Origin: Pirellulaceae bacterium
GTDB lineage: Bacteria; Planctomycetota; Planctomycetia; Pirellulales; Pirellulaceae
Reading direction: 5' to 3'
Length of the DNA: 17,882 nt
Assembly (NCBI GenBank): GCA_013002105.1
Contig: JABDKS010000498.1
Coordinates: 1 to 17,882 of the forward strand
Below, in pieces: positions 7,562 to 15,500 of this stretch. The first letter of the stretch is position 1; the number at the start of each line of letters is the position of its first letter. The notes beneath the pieces were generated by a model, which was not told where the DNA came from, did no database searches, and saw nothing but the letters and a program-made list of their open reading frames with translations. Both the position numbers and the translations under genes were made by a program.

Positions 7562-7942
7562 ATGACCAGCGATTCAGAACCGACCCGTCGTGGTTGGATC
7601 GCAAAATTCGGGTTTGCCTTTCGCGGCTTGGCGTTTGCCATACGGACGCAAAACAGTTTCTGGGTGCACCTACCGATCACGATCTGCGTCGTTGTGTTGG
7701 CCAGCATACTGCAGGTGGGCACTTGGCAGTGGGTCGCGCTCACGTTGGCGACCGCGATGGTGTTTGCAACTGAACTGCTGAATACCGCGATCGAACAGCT
7801 TGTCAAAGTGCTTCATCCCGATCACGACCCTCGAATCGGCCACGCGTTGGATATGGCGGCAGCCGGTGTGTTGGCAACCAGCATCGGCGCTGTGATCGTG
7901 GGCGTCATCGTGCTCGGCCCGCCGCTCGCTGCACTCTTTTGA
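7562..7942 (+). CDS. dgkA: DgkA-family membrane lipid kinase (diacylglycerol or undecaprenol kinase)
   Basis: A small integral membrane kinase that would phosphorylate diacylglycerol or undecaprenol with ATP at the inner membrane, feeding phospholipid or cell-wall lipid recycling. At 126 residues it is the usual size. An amphipathic N-terminus (FGFAFRGLAFAIR, 16-28) is followed by three membrane segments at about 36-54, 56-72 and 98-118. The signature ELLNTAIE (71-78) holds the conserved E71, N74 and E78. Around HALDMAAAGVL (94-104) D97 is kept, but the Lys usually before it is L96. The Asp usual after ELLNTAIExxV is K82. The ATG at 7562 has a good Shine-Dalgarno (GAGGTG, 7548-7553). It may be co-transcribed with the LptD-like gene 90 nt upstream. 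Substrate preference cannot be told from sequence. Confidence 0.88.
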   Translation: MTSDSEPTRRGWIAKFGFAFRGLAFAIRTQNSFWVHLPITICVVVLASILQVGTWQWVALTLATAMVFATELLNTAIEQLVKVLHPDHDPRIGHALDMAAAGVLATSIGAVIVGVIVLGPPLAALF

Positions 7943-7957
7943 TCGTAATTCACGATC
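7941..7957. terminator. Shared hairpin between convergent dgkA and cutA
   Basis: GATCGT (7941-7946), a 5-nt AATTC loop and ACGATC (7952-7957) form a perfect 6-bp stem spanning both stop codons (dgkA TGA 7940-7942, cutA TGA 7950-7952 on the minus strand). On the + strand a T-rich stretch (TTTGTTGT) follows after six GC-rich bases; on the minus strand no T run follows. It is a modest candidate for a bidirectional terminator or antitermination barrier. Confidence 0.35.
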
Positions 7958-8288
7958 GCGCGGTTTGTTGTAATACCCACGCCCGATAGCCAGCGCTCGC
8001 ATCCGCGATCGGAATCATCAGAATCTGCGGTTCGTCGTACGGATGGATTTCTGCGAGACATGCTTTTAACTCGGGCCACACATTTGCAGATGATTTGATG
8101 GTCAGCCGAAATTCAGTGTCGCAGTGTTGTTCTCCCTGCCATCGATAATGGCTGCTGATTGGTCCATCGATTTGCACGCATGCTGCCATCGATCTTTCTA
8201 TCAACTGCTGGGCGATCCGATCGGCATCGGCTTGGGTAGCGACGGTCGACGTACAGCAAATCAACCCGGTCGGCCTGGTCGTGTTCAT
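7950..8288 (-). CDS. cutA: CutA1-family divalent-cation tolerance protein
   Basis: A small cytoplasmic protein of the CutA1 family, which forms trimers of ferredoxin-like fold and has been linked to copper tolerance, although its biochemical role is unsettled. From the ATG at 8286-8288 it has 112 residues, the same as E. coli CutA. The N-terminal strand and helix read ICCTSTVATQADADRIAQQL. The conserved ACVQI (36-40) precedes YRWQGE (48-53). The family signature HPYDEP (82-87) and the closing YRAWV (101-105) are present. The open frame continues 49 codons upstream to 8435, but that extension has no CutA similarity and crosses a strong inverted repeat, so the shorter start is preferred. No clear Shine-Dalgarno is visible. 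The gene converges on dgkA with a 7-nt gap and is divergent from the adaptor gene. Confidence 0.92.
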   Translation of the reverse strand: MNTTRPTGLICCTSTVATQADADRIAQQLIERSMAACVQIDGPISSHYRWQGEQHCDTEFRLTIKSSANVWPELKACLAEIHPYDEPQILMIPIADASAGYRAWVLQQTARS

Positions 8289-8359
8289 GATGGGTGATGC
8301 GAGTGAGAGGGTATTGCGAGTCCAAAGATTGGCAGTTGGGATTAACTGTTGTAACCTGC

Positions 8360-8396
8360 GTAATCGGACGTTTGCCACAGTGGCTGCTCCGATTAC
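8360..8396. promoter_or_regulatory. Nested perfect inverted repeat between cutA and the adaptor gene
   Basis: The outer arms GTAATCGGA (8360-8368) and TCCGATTAC (8388-8396) are a perfect 9-bp inverted repeat. Inside them is a second perfect palindrome, GCCAC-A-GTGGC (8374-8384). ACC (8354-8356) and GGT (8398-8400) can extend the outer stem past a small internal loop. It lies 71 nt before the cutA start and 136 nt before the adaptor start. As RNA it gives a 9-bp stem, an internal loop and a 3-bp GCC/GGC tip with an ACAGT loop. No T run follows on either strand, so an operator or structured leader is more likely than a terminator. I see no second copy in the window. Confidence 0.6.
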
Positions 8397-8532
8397 CGGT
8401 GGTGTTTCCAGGCTTTCGGATCTTCTCCTTGGCAAGCGACCCGATGGCGATTAGCGTCAAACGGGTATCCCGGCATATCACCTGACACGTTCTCGCTGAT
8501 TGATCTGACCGCCGCATTGGCATGAATTCGCT

Positions 8533-9495
8533 ATGAAACCAAGCTTCACATCCCTCTTCTTTGCAACCATGTTCGCGCTGTTGCCAAATGCAGTAGCGAT
8601 TGCTGACCAAGTCGACGTGACGTCCGATGCCGCCGACAACGCATCGCCCTCGCTGGAGATCTCTGACGCACAAGTCTCCTTGATTCAGAACGCGTTCATT
8701 GCCGCGCCGATGGCCGGTGTGGTGGCGCGAGTCAATGCGAGCGAAGGTGATCATGTCGAAAAAGGCACTGTACTGGTTGTCCTGGATGACACTCAGGCAC
8801 AGACAGAACTCCAAGCAGCCGAGGCAGCCTTTGACGCCGCTCACCTGGCCAGCGCGAATGATGTCGATCAACGATATGCACAACGAACGCTAGAAGTCCG
8901 CGAGCGGGAATTGCAACAAAGCCAAATAGCCAATGCCAACTTCCCAGGCACGATTAGCGCCACGGAGTTGGAAAAGCTGCGATTGGTCGTCGATCAATCG
9001 CGATTGGCGATCGAACAGGCGCAACACGAACTGCAGGTTGCTCGTGCACACGCGGCAGAGAAAAAAGCGGCGGTACAAATCTCGCTGGAACGATTACGAA
9101 AACACGAAATTCGAACGACCGTTGCCGGAATGATTACGCAAGTGGACGTGGAACCGGGTGAGTGGGTCGAGGCGGGCAAACCGATTGTTCGTGTGATCTC
9201 GCTGGATCCCATCCGCGTCGAATGTTTTGTCGACGGTCGAAAACATGCGATGGATTTGGTGGGAAAACCGGTGCGGTTTCTGCCCACATTCTCTGACCAC
9301 GAGCCTGATCATGCGGTCGATCCAGACGCGGACAAGGCCGACAAAGCTCCGGCCGAATTCCATGGCAAAGTCACGTTCGTTTCGCCCGAACTGCATCCGG
9401 TCACCGGCCAAGTTCGCCTGTGGGCGACCATTGCCAACCCCGACGCTTTGATCCGCGCCGGGATGCGGGGCCAGTTAATCGTAGCGCCAAAATAG
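8533..9495 (+). CDS. Periplasmic adaptor (HlyD/MacA/AcrA-type membrane fusion protein)
   Basis: A membrane fusion protein that would bridge an inner-membrane transporter and a TolC channel. It has 320 residues and starts with a signal peptide (MKPSFTSLFFATMFALLPN, cleavage near AIA-D25). A split lipoyl/biotinyl-like domain is visible as IAAPMAGVVARVNASEGDHVEKG (about 56-78, shown here in part as APMAGVVARV) and IRTTVAGMITQVDV (about 194-207) with a second EPGEWVEAGKP turn. Between them, about 90-190, is a long Glu/Ala/Gln-rich coiled-coil hairpin. The C-terminal beta-barrel region ends in PDALIRAGMRGQL, typical of the family. An Asp/Lys/Ala-rich insert (about 258-275) interrupts the barrel. 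No lipobox is seen. The matching TolC gene converges on it with a 12-nt gap and a FtsX-type permease lies beyond tolC. No ATPase or RND pump gene is adjacent. No good Shine-Dalgarno precedes the ATG. Confidence 0.88.
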   Translation: MKPSFTSLFFATMFALLPNAVAIADQVDVTSDAADNASPSLEISDAQVSLIQNAFIAAPMAGVVARVNASEGDHVEKGTVLVVLDDTQAQTELQAAEAAFDAAHLASANDVDQRYAQRTLEVRERELQQSQIANANFPGTISATELEKLRLVVDQSRLAIEQAQHELQVARAHAAEKKAAVQISLERLRKHEIRTTVAGMITQVDVEPGEWVEAGKPIVRVISLDPIRVECFVDGRKHAMDLVGKPVRFLPTFSDHEPDHAVDPDADKADKAPAEFHGKVTFVSPELHPVTGQVRLWATIANPDALIRAGMRGQLIVAPK

Positions 9496-9507
9496 GTTCG
9501 TCGTCGG

Positions 9508-12324
9508 CTACCGATGCAGTGACGGAGTGTTGATGCGAACTGAACGGCTCGGCAGGCTCCGGCTGAGCGTGGGCGTTGCGTTTGGAATATAGACCCCGCG
9601 TGAAAGCGAGGGCGTGGTCTGCCCTGGACCGGATTGATCGATGCTCGGCGCGGGACCACGACTGAGTGACGGCGTTTGGCGAATGAATGGATTGGCTTGG
9701 ATCGACGGCAATCCGCCAAGGGATTCGGCTGGCGGCGGAGGCAGCCGAGGCAAATCGCGTAGTGCGTCCAGCGCCATACCCCTGCTCAATACGGGATCTT
9801 CCACGGTCACGCCAGGAGCCGATGGAACCGCAGTGAGTGGCACGGTGTTCAGCTGACCGGTCACCGGTGTTTTGGCTAACGGCGGTTTAGCCAACATGGT
9901 CGCATCCGGCGTCCTCTGTGACATCGTTGGCGATCGCAAAGTAACTGCCGCATCCATGTTGGAATCGATGGTCGGCATGGTGATGCCGACCCTGTCGGCT
10001 GACAACTTCATTTCGTTGCCATTACTGGATTTGTCAACCATCGCGGCAAAAGTTGCATCCGCTGTGGGCGCCTGCTGATCGGCTGCGGGCGATGAATTTT
10101 CGTTGGTGGCTGATCGCGTTTGACCATACCGTGGTGCGTCAGAATAGGCGTCGGTCGACCGCGTCGTTGGCGGCATCCACTGTGAACGCGAAGTGGCGGT
10201 CGCAGCTGCACGCTCTGGCTGTGCCGAATACTGGGCCTGCAAATCGACGGTATTCGATTCCTCGCTGTTGTGTTCCGGCGTCTCGACAGGTTCCACCTCG
10301 GGCGTGGGATAATCGATCGACGAGGGTCCGCTTTCGATTTCGACCAGAGATGGCTGGTAGTACCGAATCTGGGTTCCACAAGCCGTTTGAATGACATCGA
10401 TACCGAGGTCATCGAGTAATGTTCCGCTCGTGTTATTGATATCGATCAGCGAGAGCGAATAGCGGGATTCGTCTGCGGCCAATTGCAATTCTGCCCGCAG
10501 CAATTCTTCCTGAGCATCCAACAAAAACTCGATCTGAATTTTGTCCGCTTCGTATAACGCTTCTGATGATTGCAAGCGTTCGCGCGACGCATCGACTTGT
10601 TGGCGAGAACTCTCCATCGCGTAATAGCTGGATGCGACTTCCGCGACAGCATCGCTGACTTGATGTCGAATCAATCGTTGTTGCTCGGCCAAGATGGCTC
10701 GCTCTCTGGCTAGTTGCAGATGCGCGTTTCGGACCGCAGCTCGTGCCTGTCGACGACCTTGCACGACCCCCATTTCCAAACCAAACTCCCACTCTTGGTG
10801 ATCCATCGAAAAGAAATCTTGATAGGCACTGCGAAAACGTTGTCCATCGCCGGTTAAATCATCACCAAATCCGCGCAAGCGATAGCGACCGATCAAGTCC
10901 ATTTGCGGCAACATAAAATTTTTCGCAGCGACCAACCGTAACTGCTGTTGTCGTAATTTGGTCGATTGACGACGCAGTTCAGTACGACCGGCCATAGCAC
11001 GGGCAACCGTATGATCAAAATCAAACACGAATCGCGCCGTCGCGGGTGAATCAGCGGGTTTTAATAACTGACCGTCCACGGCCGTCAGTCCCATCAACTG
11101 TCGCAGGCGACGTTCGGTAACGTACAGTCCACCGTTGCCCGATTCGCCACCTAATGCGACTTGCGCTTCACGGCGGTAACTGTAATATTTGGCACGTGCT
11201 TGAGCCTCTTTGTTGGCTTCACCCCCCTCCAATTCTGCTTGACCTTTGGCAAGAACGGTTTGCCAGGTGTCATACGCCAGTTCGCGTGAAGCCAGCACGC
11301 TGTCGTAGGTTCGATACTGTCGAACCAGGTCCCAGTAGGCCGAGTAAAGGTCACTGACATAGTCCCGCAACGCGATTTCAAAATCGGCTTGGCTGATATT
11401 GGTATTCATCTGAGCGATGATGATACCGTTGCTGAAATTGAACCCGGGTCGCGCATTGGGACCAGCGATGCGATTGAATTCCCGACCGGCACCTTGCAGC
11501 AGCGGTTGCCGCACGCCTGCTTCCAACTGCGTTTCCCAGTAGTTGGGGAATCGATTTCCCGCGCGATTGTTGTTGTCATAACCGGTCAAACTGTTGACTT
11601 CCCATGTCGCCCCGGTCATGGATCGCTTTTGCCAACCGGCGTTCAAATTGACCAAATCTTGAGTCAGTTCTTGAACCTGCCCACCCAGCGTCGCATTGTT
11701 GAAGACGCGATCGTTGTTTTGTGCATTCAAGCTGGCGCTCAATACACTATCGAATTCTGCTAACGCGGCTTGCGGACCAAAAAAGGGATCGCTGTCGGCA
11801 ATCGCCGCGTCATAGATTGTGGCGGCCGCGCCGGGACTGTCCAAAATCCTGATACCCAGCGACCTCAGAACCGGACTGTGGGCCAATGCGATGCTCAACA
11901 TTTCCGATTCGGTGATGATTCGGTACTGGTCAGGCTCCGAACTGGCATCGCGAGGGCTCAGTGCGCCGACGATCGCTACTTCACTGGAGCTAGACAGGGG
12001 TGCTGAATTCACGTCGCCGACAGCCGACCACTCTGGTCCATTCGCGATCGACACGTCTGCCAGCGATTCTTCTGTCGCACCCGAGAATGCCTTCGTTCCG
12101 GATTGCGCAGGTTGCTGAAAACCTTGTTCCGAATTCGCCGACACCAATCGATAGCGGGTGGGCGGTTGCGTCGACGACCGCACGATTCGACCCTGCGCGT
12201 CGGTTTTGGCGGCGAAGGCGGATGAAGGCAGGTGGATTCGTTTGCCACTGGTCGAGCAACCGGCGATGCCGGCGGTCAGACAAACGGAAACCGTCAGTCG
12301 CGTTAAATATCGGTTCAACAACAT
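9508..12324 (-). CDS. TolC-family outer-membrane efflux lipoprotein with long C-terminal tail
   Basis: An outer-membrane channel subunit of the TolC/OEP family for drug, metal or peptide export. From the ATG at 12324 it has 938 residues, about twice the usual 450-500. A signal peptide ends in lipobox AGIAGC (lipidated C23). About 110 low-complexity residues follow. The first OEP repeat spans about 135-415 and the second about 435-640, each with long Ala/Gln/Glu/Arg-rich helices. The rest (about 655-938) is a Pro/Ser/Thr-rich tail with no known domain; its last 100 residues carry five copies of a TPSLSRG-like motif. An upstream in-frame ATG at 12375 would add 17 residues. I chose 12324 because AAGGA lies 10 nt before it and because it starts a normal signal peptide. 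Its partner is probably the adaptor encoded convergently, 12 nt away. Confidence 0.9.
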   Translation of the reverse strand: MLLNRYLTRLTVSVCLTAGIAGCSTSGKRIHLPSSAFAAKTDAQGRIVRSSTQPPTRYRLVSANSEQGFQQPAQSGTKAFSGATEESLADVSIANGPEWSAVGDVNSAPLSSSSEVAIVGALSPRDASSEPDQYRIITESEMLSIALAHSPVLRSLGIRILDSPGAAATIYDAAIADSDPFFGPQAALAEFDSVLSASLNAQNNDRVFNNATLGGQVQELTQDLVNLNAGWQKRSMTGATWEVNSLTGYDNNNRAGNRFPNYWETQLEAGVRQPLLQGAGREFNRIAGPNARPGFNFSNGIIIAQMNTNISQADFEIALRDYVSDLYSAYWDLVRQYRTYDSVLASRELAYDTWQTVLAKGQAELEGGEANKEAQARAKYYSYRREAQVALGGESGNGGLYVTERRLRQLMGLTAVDGQLLKPADSPATARFVFDFDHTVARAMAGRTELRRQSTKLRQQQLRLVAAKNFMLPQMDLIGRYRLRGFGDDLTGDGQRFRSAYQDFFSMDHQEWEFGLEMGVVQGRRQARAAVRNAHLQLARERAILAEQQRLIRHQVSDAVAEVASSYYAMESSRQQVDASRERLQSSEALYEADKIQIEFLLDAQEELLRAELQLAADESRYSLSLIDINNTSGTLLDDLGIDVIQTACGTQIRYYQPSLVEIESGPSSIDYPTPEVEPVETPEHNSEESNTVDLQAQYSAQPERAAATATSRSQWMPPTTRSTDAYSDAPRYGQTRSATNENSSPAADQQAPTADATFAAMVDKSSNGNEMKLSADRVGITMPTIDSNMDAAVTLRSPTMSQRTPDATMLAKPPLAKTPVTGQLNTVPLTAVPSAPGVTVEDPVLSRGMALDALRDLPRLPPPPAESLGGLPSIQANPFIRQTPSLSRGPAPSIDQSGPGQTTPSLSRGVYIPNATPTLSRSLPSRSVRINTPSLHR

Positions 12325-12334
12325 CACGGGATCA

Positions 12335-12339
12335 TCCTT
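12335..12339 (-). promoter_or_regulatory. Shine-Dalgarno AAGGA deciding the tolC-like start
   Basis: Read on the minus strand, AAGGA lies 10 nt before the ATG at 12324-12322. It supports this start over the upstream ATG at 12375, which has no comparable ribosome-binding sequence. Confidence 0.55.
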
Positions 12340-12415
12340 GAGCCGCCGCGAAAAAAATTTCACGTAAGAATCCATTCCTACGCATGTTCTCTTTCATCGG
12401 ATCGCAACGTCAGAT

Positions 12416-12428
12416 CGGTCAGTGACCG
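12416..12428. promoter_or_regulatory. Operator-like palindrome between the tolC-like and ABC permease genes
   Basis: CGGTCA-G-TGACCG is a perfect 6-1-6 inverted repeat in the divergent region. A second, looser one (TTACACAC 12533-12540 against GTGGTAA 12550-12556, one bulged A) overlaps a possible extended -10 (TGGTAAACT, 12551-12559) for the permease gene. Together they suggest regulator binding in this 200-350 bp promoter region. There is no direct evidence for either. Confidence 0.35.
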
Positions 12429-12577
12429 CGAACGTCTCGGTAAACGCGGCACAACCGTCGTGATGGTTGGTGGAAACGAATAATCCACAAAGCTTTCAAC
12501 CCGTGCATTGCACACCAAAATCGTGACGACCGTTACACACCGAATCAACGTGGTAAACTCTGTCGATTGTCTCGCTC

Positions 12578-15500
12578 GTGACCAATGTCGCACATACGAG
12601 CATACTGCGTGATCTACGTGCAGAGGCCCTTTCGTTCTGCCTTTCCGACTCCCAACATGGAAGCTCCACAATCGTCGTGAATGCATCTGAATCAACGACT
12701 ACTGCGCCACGAGTCAAACCGCTGCATCTGGTAGGGATGATTTTGGCCGGGATTCGCCACAACTGGCAGGTCTCGCTGGCCGTCGCATTGGGTGTTGCCA
12801 CTGCCACCGCCGTGATCGTCGGTGCATTGCTGGTCGGCGATTCCATGCGAGGCAGCTTGCGGGGACTAACGATCGAACGATTGGGAAAAACCGAATCAGT
12901 CATCGTTCCAGGCTCGTTTTTTGACCCCACCGCGATCAGCGAACAAACCAGTGCCGTTCACCCCATCATTTTGTTCACTGCCGGTGTTGTCGAATCCCGC
13001 GGCGACGCCTCGATTGCTGGATCCATCCAGCGAGCCGGCTCCGTTCAAATCATCGGCTGCGACGATAGCTTCTGGCAGCTCGATGTCACCGGCGTGGTAC
13101 CGAAAAAAATGCCAAGGGGCGACCAAGTCGTTTTGAATCAATCCACTGCAGCGGAGATCGGCGCGAAAATCGGCGACCGGATCACGGTTCGATTGCCGAT
13201 CCAACAGGCCGTCCCGGCGGATAGCCCGTTGGGCAGACGTGACATTCAGAGCGAAGGACTACCGCGAATGGAAGTCGTCGATATCCTGCCTGACCGCGGA
13301 CTCGGTCGCTTTGCCATCAGCGCCAGCCAGGCCGCTCCGCAAAACGTTTTTATTTCGCGCGAAACCATCGGCCAAGCCCTTGATCGCAGCGGCCAAGCCA
13401 ACGCGTTATTGTTTGATCAACGGATCGAATCCAAAGACCTGAACATCGACCTGGCGGATCTGGGGTTAAGACTCGAGCGGATCAAGCGGACGTTTCCGAC
13501 CGTTGGCTCGACCCAGCCGACAACGGTCTATGACTACTATTCGCTGACCAGCGATCGGTTGCTGTTGCCCGATGTCGTCGCGGATGCCGTGCAGTCGGAT
13601 CTGCCATCAGATCAACTGACACCCGTGACGACCTATCTGGCCAATGCGATTGAAAAACTCGATGGATCCGGAGAGGTGGTGGCGACCGTCACGTACAGCA
13701 CCATTTCGGCAATGGACTCCAGTGCCGATTTCCCTCTTGACTACACCAAACCCGCCGGCGCGCAGGCCGATGCGATCCCGCTGGTGATCAACAGTTGGAC
13801 AGCGGATCGTCTGAATGCTCAGGTGGGAACCCAGTTGCGGCTGGAGTACTACGAACCTGAAGTCGAAAAGGGGCGAGAGATTGCGCGATACTTTGATGCC
13901 GTTGTTACCGACATCGTCCCGATCACCAAACCAGCCAAACCCTATTACCGCAGTCGCGAAGCTGTTTTTGACGAGTCGCCGACGATTTACAACGATCCTG
14001 ATCTGACACCCAATGTGCCGGGCGTGACGGATCAAGATTCGATTAACGATTGGGACTTGCCTTTTCAACTGACCCGCGAAGTGCCGCGTGCCGACGATGA
14101 CTACTGGAAAGAGCACCGACTGACGCCCAAAGCATTTTTGCCTCTGGATGATGGCGAGCGCCTGTTTGGAAGCCGATTCGGTAAGACGACCAGCTTGCGA
14201 ATTTCACGGTCCGCAGCCGATGACGAATCGGTATTGAGCAAACGGATTCGCGACTCCTTGGATCCCTACCTGGATGATCTGGGCTGGCAACCCATCCCCA
14301 TCAAACAACAACAATTAGCAGCATCCAAAGGCACCACGCCGTTTGACGCATTGTTTCTGTCGCTCAGCTTTTTTGTCATTTTCGCCGCCGTGATGTTGAT
14401 CGCGATGCTGTTTCGTTTGGGTCTGATCGAACGGTTGCGGCAATTCGGAACTTTGTTGGCAGTGGGTTGGACACCACGCAAAGTCATGAATCTGGTTTTG
14501 GGCGAAGGCTTGGCGATCGCGGAGATCGGTGTCGCGATGGGACTCCTTGGCGGCGTTGTGTATGCCAAGTTGGTGATCTGGGCGTTGCGATCTTGGTGGG
14601 TCGGCGCAGTGACCGTTCCCTTCCTGGACTTTCACTGGACGTTTCGGAGCCTGATTATTGGCGGGATGGTTGGATGGCTGGTCGCGGCCATCGCGCTTTG
14701 GACCACCATCCGATCGATTATGAAAGTCAACGCCCGCACACTTTTGACCGGCAGAGACACCGATCAGCAGTCAAGTCGCCAGGCACAATCACCGTCGCCA
14801 ATGAACAAATCCAAGCTGCCGATTGTCGCGGGCGTCACGGCACTGCTGGCATTGATCATCGCAGCGGTGGGTGCGACAGCCGGCGGGCAGGCGGCAGCGG
14901 GCGGATTTGTTGGTGGCGGAATGATGTTGCTGATCGCCACATTGATATCGGTCTACGCCAAGCTACGTCAGCCCAAAAAAATCGGATCGAGCCCGACCCA
15001 ATTGGAATCCGACGATCCACTCGACGACACGTCCGGTGGTAACCGATCCCACAAGTTCACGATTGGGTCGCTCGCCTCGCGCAATGCGTCGCGGCATCCC
15101 CTCCGCAGCACTTTGACCATCGGATTAATGGCGACCGCCGCATTCCTGATCATCGCGATCACCGCATTTCGGTTGCAACCGACCGACCGCGGCACGGGCG
15201 GATTCAACCTGCTCGCACAAACGGCTCAACCGATTTACAAGGACTTGAGCGACGCCGAATTCCAGAGCGATACCTTCGGCCCCGACGCCAAAGTGCTTGA
15301 CGATGCCCGGATCGCATCGATGCGAGTTCGCTTGGGTCAAGATGCTAGTTGCAACAATCTGTATCAGGCCAGCCAGCCGACCGTACTGGGTATTCAAGAA
15401 AGTTTTGTCGCGCCGGCCGGATTCGATTGGGCTGCGTCGCCGGAGTTGGCCCAGGACGAAACGCCGTGGAACCGCTTGGCAATCAAGGCGACCGGCACCA

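Noticed and set aside
7107..7565. Frame overlapping the end of the LptD-like gene and reading T-A-x-N-D repeats through the tandem array
   Set aside because: The periodic peptide follows from a 15-bp repeat being a multiple of three. Upstream it is only the shadow of the LptD-like gene.
8289..8435. 49-codon N-terminal extension of cutA
   Set aside because: CutA homology and the normal 112-residue length begin at the ATG at 8288. The extension crosses the nested palindrome and has no family similarity.
8294..8485. 63-codon + strand frame between cutA and the adaptor gene
   Set aside because: It has no recognisable motif and no Shine-Dalgarno, and it lies across a palindromic element in a divergent promoter region.
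9496..9507. Possible terminator between the convergent adaptor and tolC-like genes
   Set aside because: Only a 4-bp TCGG/CCGA stem is visible and no T run follows on either strand.
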